From: Chrysomallon squamiferum
Taxonomy: Eukaryota > Mollusca > Gastropoda > Neomphalida > Peltospiridae
Reading direction: 5' to 3'
Assembly (NCBI GenBank): GCA_012295275.1
Contig: CM022676.1
Coordinates: 14,488,698 to 14,546,197, forward strand
Length of the DNA: 57,500 nt
The notes under the pieces were generated by a model. The model was given only the letters and a program-made list of their open reading frames with translations. It was not told the DNA's origin and searched no databases. Below, piece after piece: positions 48,125 to 57,500 of the stretch. Positions within the stretch are counted from its first letter, which is position 1. Every line of letters starts with the position of its first letter. Position numbers and translations under genes: made by a program.

Positions 48125-48726
48125 AGAAAACTATAAAAACCAGCGAAGTTATAACTTCTATTATTCATACTAGCCTTTAGGACATTTTCATTCATAATTA
48201 CGTTTTTCACATAGTCTGGTTCAGTATTAAGATACTTATTGACAATACAGATAAACAGAGCGCTACACGGTGAACATAAATGGTGTAGAAAATATGTCAT
48301 TGCAGAAACAAAGAGGGTTCTAAGAGATTGGCAGAAGAGGCTGTTTAGTTAGTTGTAATGTTGTTTAAAAACAGGTTTTTCACGTTCACAGATTGATGAC
48401 TTGTACAGGATAGTGTTTATTCAGGATAGTCTTTAAACAGGATATTATTTATACATGATATTATTTTTACATGAAACTGTTTACAGGAATTAGTAATCTT
48501 AACGTTAAATTTAATCTTAAACCAACACAAATACCAAACCTGAATTAACTCTAAATACAATGTTTGTGATATTACTTACCTGAATCCTATCTCTACATCT
48601 GTCCATCTGAACCACTGATAAACATCATCATAATTTGATCTCAAAGAGTATTATTATCCTAATACCGTCTGAACTATTACCCTAACTTTAATGCCATCAC
48701 AACACAGATCTTAACCTATAATAAGC

Positions 48727-48753
48727 TAACAAACAAACAAACAAACAAACAAA

Positions 48754-48784
<31 letters not shown>

Positions 48785-48803
48785 AATAAAATAAAATAAA
48801 ATA
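48727..48803. repeat. (CAAA)n, (AAAT)n and (AAAAT)n tract
   Basis: Three related units in succession: CAAA, TAAA and TAAAA. Confidence 0.92.
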
Positions 48804-49307
48804 ACAGAGAGGTAAAAATATAGAATAAGCCGCTAAAAGTACATACGACTGTATTAGAATGATGATTATAATAATGGTGATGATAATGTAATCTCTTTAA
48901 GAAAACAACAACCACTACTATTTTTATTACTAAAACATCTACTACTACTTCTACTACAATTACTACTGGGACTTCTACTATTACATCTATGGCTATTATT
49001 ATAACTACTACTATTACTAATTTATTTATTCATGCTTTAAGATTAATGCTTATGGAGTTGAGCTTTTTTGGAGTGGATTGATTTTATTTCTTGAAGAAAC
49101 CTTTACCTCCCGGTTAAGAATATATAATTTCTGGACAACCGATTTGCAAATCGTGATATAAGTAATGTTATTCAAACACAAACACACAATCGCACTCACT
49201 GCTTACAAAATGGCTGCTTACCTTTAAAAACTTCCTGGTCGAGAATTTCGTAGAAGGGAATAATTGCTGTTTGAAGGTTTTTCTAAAGATCACTGATGTG
49301 AGGAATC

Positions 49308-49368
49308 TAAAAATAAATAAATAAATAAATAAAAATAAATAAATAAATGAATAAATAAATGAATACAT
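49308..49368. repeat. (AAAT)n microsatellite
   Basis: Tetranucleotide run with a few substitutions. Confidence 0.9.
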
Positions 49369-49950
49369 AAAACATGTTCAGTATTGCTGATACATTTTAA
49401 ATAAATAATAGCACAGTATATATTAAATCACAATGAAATGCAAACTACCTTCAAATCTCAAAATGGCTGTCTGCTTACACAAAATACGTCCTTGTTTGTG
49501 AGTGGTTTTACAGGATCTGACAACACGTCACTGACTTAATTTCTGTGTGTCGCTGTTAATAAACGTGTCTGCTGATAACCACGTGACTGAAATCTGATGT
49601 CCTACAACTCGAAATGCGTGTGACGGTAGATGTATGCACATCTTTTTATAAGTATACTTTGTAATATGCATATTTTAAACCTGTTACAGAAACAAAGCGT
49701 TATATAATTTGTCATAACTTATTTCTTCTGTGAAATATTTATATACATTTCTCACAGAGTATACTGATAAAAAACGTGTCGCTAACAAGTGTCTGTATTT
49801 AGGTAAGACAAAATTAGTGTGTTAATAGTACTGGCGACAAGACACGTTATACCTCGGATCGTGAAATTTGCAATGTAATTATGAATCACAAAATGTGGGA
49901 CAGTCTTTTATTTGTACCAAGCTATCCAATTACCGATGTGACAAATACAC

Positions 49951-49954
<4 letters not shown>

Positions 49955-50025
<71 letters not shown>
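49955..50025. repeat. (AT)n then (CA)n microsatellite
   Basis: About 35 AT units and a short ACACAC run. Confidence 0.95.
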
Positions 50026-50027
<2 letters not shown>

Positions 50028-50254
50028 ACACACACACACACACAACGAAAACGTGCAAATCCTAATACTTATACTGATCATTGTAGTGTTTTTGTTTTAA
50101 ATGATTAATTATTTATTTGCTTCACTTAATTATTTTTATTTATATATTTCAATGTTTCGTTCTTTCTTTCTTTCTTTTTTTATTATATACACCGGAAAAC
50201 ATACAGTGTAATAAATAATACAACTGATACATGATAATGCAAAATAAACACTGT

Positions 50255-52512
50255 TTCCAGTACTTCTATTATTATTACCCATAATATTTCCACTACTACT
50301 ATTATGATTAGCCAAAAAAGTTCGTCTACTACTATTATTACCAGCCCTACAATTTCCGGGAATGCTATTATTACTAGCGAAACTATTTCGACTACTGCTA
50401 TTATTACTAGCCATACTATTTCCAGTACCACTACTACTATTATTATTAGTAGACCTACTATTTCCGGTACCACTACTATTATTATTACTAGTCCTACAAT
50501 TTCCCGGACTAGTATTATTACTAGCCAAACTATTTCCACTACTACTATTATTACAAGCCATACTATTTCCGGGACTACAATTATTACTAGCCAAACTATT
50601 TCCACTACTACTATTATTACTAGCTAAACTATTTCCACTACTACTATTATTACTAGCCATACTATTTCCAGTACTACTATTATCATTAGCCATACTATTT
50701 CCAGTACTAAAACTATTATTACTAGCCATACTATTTCCACTACTAGTATTACAAGCTATACTATTTACTACTACTATTATTACTAGCCATACTAACTACT
50801 ACTACTATTATCATTAGCCATACTGTTTCCAGTATTAAAACTATTATTACTAGCCCTATTAATATTTCCATTTTGTACTACTACTACTATTTATTTATTA
50901 TTTAGCCCACTATTACTACTACTATTATTATTTACTATTTACTACTATTATTATTATTAGCCATACTATTTCCATTACTTATTAGCATACTTCTTGCATT
51001 ATTACTACTATTATTTTTACTAGCGCTACTATTTACACTCCTACTATTATTACTAGCCATACTAGTTCTATCATTATTATTAGCCATACTATTTCCAGAA
51101 CCACTACTACTATTCTTATTACTAGCCCTAATATTTCCACTACTACTATTATTACTAGCCATACTATTTCCAGTACTATTATTATTACTACAGATACTAT
51201 TTACAGTAGTATATTAACATACTATTATTACAACTTTTATTATTGTTAGCCTCTATTATTTTACTACTACTATTTATTACTAGCCATATTATTATTTCAA
51301 ACTATTACTGTCTATACTATTATTACTAGCCCTGCAATTTCCGGGACTACTATTATTATTGCTAGCGAAACTATTTCGACTACTACTATTATTACTAGCC
51401 ATACTATTTCCAGTACTACTACTACCATTATTACTACCCGTACTATTTCCAGTAGTACTATTAATACTAGTCATACTATTTCCACTACTACTATTATTGT
51501 TATTAGCCCTACTATTTCTACTACTATTATTATTACTAGGCCTACAATTTCCGGTACTAGTATTATTACTAGCCAAACTATTTCCACTACTACTAGTGTT
51601 ACTAGCATTACTATTTCCAGTGCTACTATTATTATTAGCTATACTATTTCCTGTACCACTACTACTACTATAATTACTAGGCCTACTGTTTCCAGTACTA
51701 CATCTATTATTACTAGCCATAGTATTTCCAGTACTACTATTATTACTAGCCATACTATTTGCACAACTACTACTATTATTACTAGTTGTACTATTTCCCC
51801 TCCTACTATTATTACTAGCCATACTAGTTCTAGTACTACTATTATTATTAGCCATACTATTTCGACTAGTATTAGTATCACTAGCCATACTATTTCCAGT
51901 ATTACTATCATTATTATTACTAGCCCTAATATTTCCACTACTACTATTTTTACTAGCCATACTATTTCCAGTACTACTACTACCATTATTACTACCCGTA
52001 TTATTTCCAGTAGTACTATTATTACTAGTCATACTATTTCCACTACTACTATTATTGTTACTAACCCTACTATTTCCAGTACCGGTACTACTACTCGTAT
52101 GACTAGCTCTACTATTTCCAGTACTGCTACTATTATTATTATTAGCCATACTATTTCCACTACTACTATTATTACTAGTCCTACTATTTCCACTACTACT
52201 ATTATTACTAGCCCTACATTTTCCGAGACTACTATTATTACTAGCCAAACTATTTCCACTACTACCATTATTACTAGCCATACTATTTCCACTACTACTA
52301 TTATTATTAGCCACACTATTTCCAGTACTACTACCATTATTACTAGCCATACTATTTCCACTGTTACCATTATTACTAGCCATACTATTTCCACTATTAC
52401 CATTATTACTAGCCATACTATTTCCACTACTACTATTATTACTAGCCATACTGGTTCCACTATTACTATTATTTCTAGCCATACTATTTCCAGTACTACT
52501 ATTATATATATC
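50255..52512. repeat. Minisatellite array, 33 bp monomer
   Basis: The monomer reads approximately ATTATTACTAGCCATACTAT + TTCCACTACTACT and repeats about 65 times, with a less regular stretch at about 50760-51300. Because 33 is divisible by three and the unit lacks stops in several frames, long open frames occur on both strands. On the minus strand the frame gives an 11-residue period, NSMASNNSSSG. The longest (51292-52605) has no ATG at its beginning and its non-repeat part belongs to the dispersed repeat at 52.5 kb, so I do not call a gene. Confidence 0.93.
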
Positions 52513-52519
52513 TTGTCTA

Positions 52520-52762
52520 AACACGAATTCAGAACTGGCAAGTATCGTCTCTTTTAAACTGTGAATCAGTCCCTTGTTGAAACTAACTTGAACGTGCACA
52601 GACAAAACATAATCTCTTACATCAGGATTTAAAACACGAGTCTAAGATGTCTAGTGAGGTATCAAATTTAATATGTAGTCACGTTTTCAGTATCTCGGGT
52701 GTTTCTTTTTCTTTTATTTTTTGTTTGTTTTAACCTACCAATTCTCTTGCTCTTCTATAGTC

Positions 52763-52809
<47 letters not shown>

Positions 52810-53570
52810 TTATATTTAATTATGTTTGCATTTATATATTTATTTCTGTATTTTTTTTTACTTATGAACACAAATCAATATATCACAGTAATAAGTACAT
52901 ACTTTATTTATGTAATCATGTGTTACATTTCTTTTCGTTGTTCATGTGTGTGTTTCTTTCTTAGTGTGTGGGTGGGTTGGGATGTGTGTGTGTGTGTGTT
53001 GGTGTGAAACTGATTGTATTGTAAACTCTTAGAAAGATGACGTCACAATATTTATCTTTTATACTACAAACATCATATCTCTCTGCTTGTGACCTGCCAA
53101 GTGTAAGAAAACTGAAACCAAATCGAACATATAACTCACCAACTAACTATCTAACTAAACAAACAAAGAAAACAAATAAACGAAGAACTAAAAAAAACAA
53201 AAAACACACAAATCAACAAACAAAATGAAACAAAAATATATAGTTTTCTTCCTAATCCTAAAATCATTGATGCCTCAGTACCGGCCCTGTTCCCCTCCTC
53301 TGTGATTATTGGGAATCAGTCCCTTGGTTCAACTAACTCGAACGTGCACAGCAAACAAAACACGAAATATACTTTGTAACACCGCGATTTAAAACACATG
53401 TCTAGAGATCTCCTGAGGTGTATCCAGTTTAGTATCTAGTCACGTTTTTAAGATTGTCTATCATTATATTTTGTTGTGTGTACGTATTAATGAGAGAGCG
53501 GGCAAAAGAATATCCTTCATATCTGTAAATAGAAGATTTTAACATTGTGTCCTACAGTAATTATAATTAT

Positions 53571-53612
<42 letters not shown>

Positions 53613-54355
53613 TTTTTATGAATTTTGTGTTGCTATATCATATATACATATTTCTATTTTTCGTTTCTAATGAAATAATGAAATGAGTGAATAAAAACGT
53701 TTGCATTATTTTTGGAAAAAATACATTAATTAATAAGTAAATTATATCGTATTGGCAGTAACAGTAATAACAGTAATACAGTTCATTATCTATTTAATTA
53801 AATATGTAACCGGTCATAGTTTACAGTTTTGTCACAAAACTTTTGATAACTTTAAAATTATGTGACATCAATCAGTGGGCTGATAACAGCAGAAAAGTTA
53901 TATATATATAAAGGAATTGGAAATAGCAATTAATAAAACATAAATTGAAACTGTGTCAAAAATATATATTTTAGTAAATGTTATTATTGTGTCGATATAT
54001 AAATTGTATTTCCCTATCTAACATTTAATCATTAAATATCAAATATTGTTAGAAATACAGCTACTTTATAATCTGTTTGTGTACTACATTTTCAGAAGAA
54101 AAGAGTGAGTACCACTATTACTTTGAAAATTATATATAATTTAAAACGTTGGCAATTAATTATTTTTTGTGTTCTTGTGCTGTAATTGTTGAAACAAAGG
54201 CGCTACGTTTACAGTTTGTTAAATATAACTAATTAATTTTATAAAATGACTGTCGCAGTCTGCAACAAGACATTATTAAGACACAACAACTGGTTTGTAC
54301 ATGGACAGTGTAAAATAACACATTTTACCCTGCCAAAAATAATTCTTGTTTAAAT

Positions 54356-54380
<25 letters not shown>
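52520..54380. repeat. First copy of a 2.2-2.4 kb tandem duplication
   Basis: Landmarks shared with the following copies are GAATCAGTCCCTTG followed by AACGTGCACAG; CAGTACCGGCCCTGTTCCCC at 53277; GATTTAAAACAC; AGTATCTAGTCACG; a purine-rich GAGAGAGCGGGCAAAAGAA; and 54000-54370. The copies are diverged and contain different microsatellites ((AT)n at 52767-52807, (AAT)n at 53567-53611). Noncoding. Confidence 0.7.

Positions 54381-57500
<3,120 letters not shown>

Larger units (their letters stand above)
45080..49310. repeat. Decayed tandem duplication upstream of the BTB gene
   Basis: Three kinds of segment recur in this order or nearly so. R (TTTTCAAGTC-like, 80-100 bp) is at 45090-45190, 45790-45880, 47370-47460 and 48140-48250. 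P (GATCGATAATTTCGGA-like, about 80 bp) is at 45334-45410, 46355-46440 and 49222-49310. Q (GACAAATTCACTGTTAATAC...) is at 45611 and 47151. Q-to-Q and R-to-R spacing is about 1.55 kb. Several copies of P have an acceptor-like TTTTAG and a donor-like GTAGGT or GTAAGC on the minus strand. Confidence 0.5.

Noticed and set aside
51292-52605. 437-codon Ser/Asn-rich open frame on the minus strand
   Set aside because: It is a by-product of the 33-bp minisatellite, begins without ATG in a dispersed repeat, and similar frames are open on both strands.

Overview
This is an AT-rich, repeat-dense stretch of an animal nuclear genome. Coding matter is scattered as short exons with GT/AG borders, and no bacterial operon, rRNA, tRNA or CRISPR array is visible. 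The gene families suggest a mollusc, probably a gastropod: a conodipine-type (PLA2-like) secreted protein, phase-1 Ig-like receptor exons, a TRIM/NHL-type propeller exon, an SRCR exon and a BTB-BACK-PHR gene. Dispersed GGGAGATAACT-like motifs fit this. The assignment is inference; nothing here fixes the species.

Layout. 0-7 kb: microsatellites, a small inverted-repeat element (1337-1584) and, on the minus strand, a signal-peptide exon (5352-5409) joined in phase to an Ig-like exon (4578-4892). 7.0-8.2 kb: a dead Tc1/mariner copy. 8.5-9.3 kb: two plus-strand exons of a receptor tail with tyrosine motifs. 10.3-10.6 kb: a damaged Ig-like exon. 13.4-18.3 kb: a satellite of about 40 bp monomers with a higher-order duplication. 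18.6-22 kb: degenerate repeats, very long (CT)n tracts, a minus-strand signal-peptide exon and transmembrane exon, and between them on the other strand the C-terminal part of an NHL propeller. 22.9-25.6 kb: two minisatellites, a possible tail exon and an SRCR half-exon broken by a stop. 27.8-34.6 kb: exon-like segments without long reading frames (candidate noncoding RNAs) and an antisense relic of a Ty3/gypsy-like retrotransposon. 35.8-40.2 kb: telomere-like degenerate repeats, a two-exon conodipine-like gene (37003-38037, minus), a hAT-like terminal fragment, an 83-bp foldback and a 52/53-bp tandem array. 41-42 kb: an inverted copy of a repeat found again at 54 and 56 kb, and duplicated tRNA-related SINE pieces. 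43.2-44.7 kb: the best gene of the window, a two-exon BTB-BACK-PHR gene (minus) with one apparent frameshift. 45-49.5 kb: a decayed tandem duplication upstream of it. 50.2-52.5 kb: a 33-bp minisatellite. 52.5-57.5 kb: a diverged 2.2-2.4 kb tandem duplication.

The receptor, NHL, SRCR and PLA2-like pieces are all families used in recognition or secretion in molluscs, but many are incomplete or broken. The window reads as a graveyard and workshop of such exons, shaped by duplication and simple-repeat growth. Functions are inferred from sequence pattern only; no search could be run.
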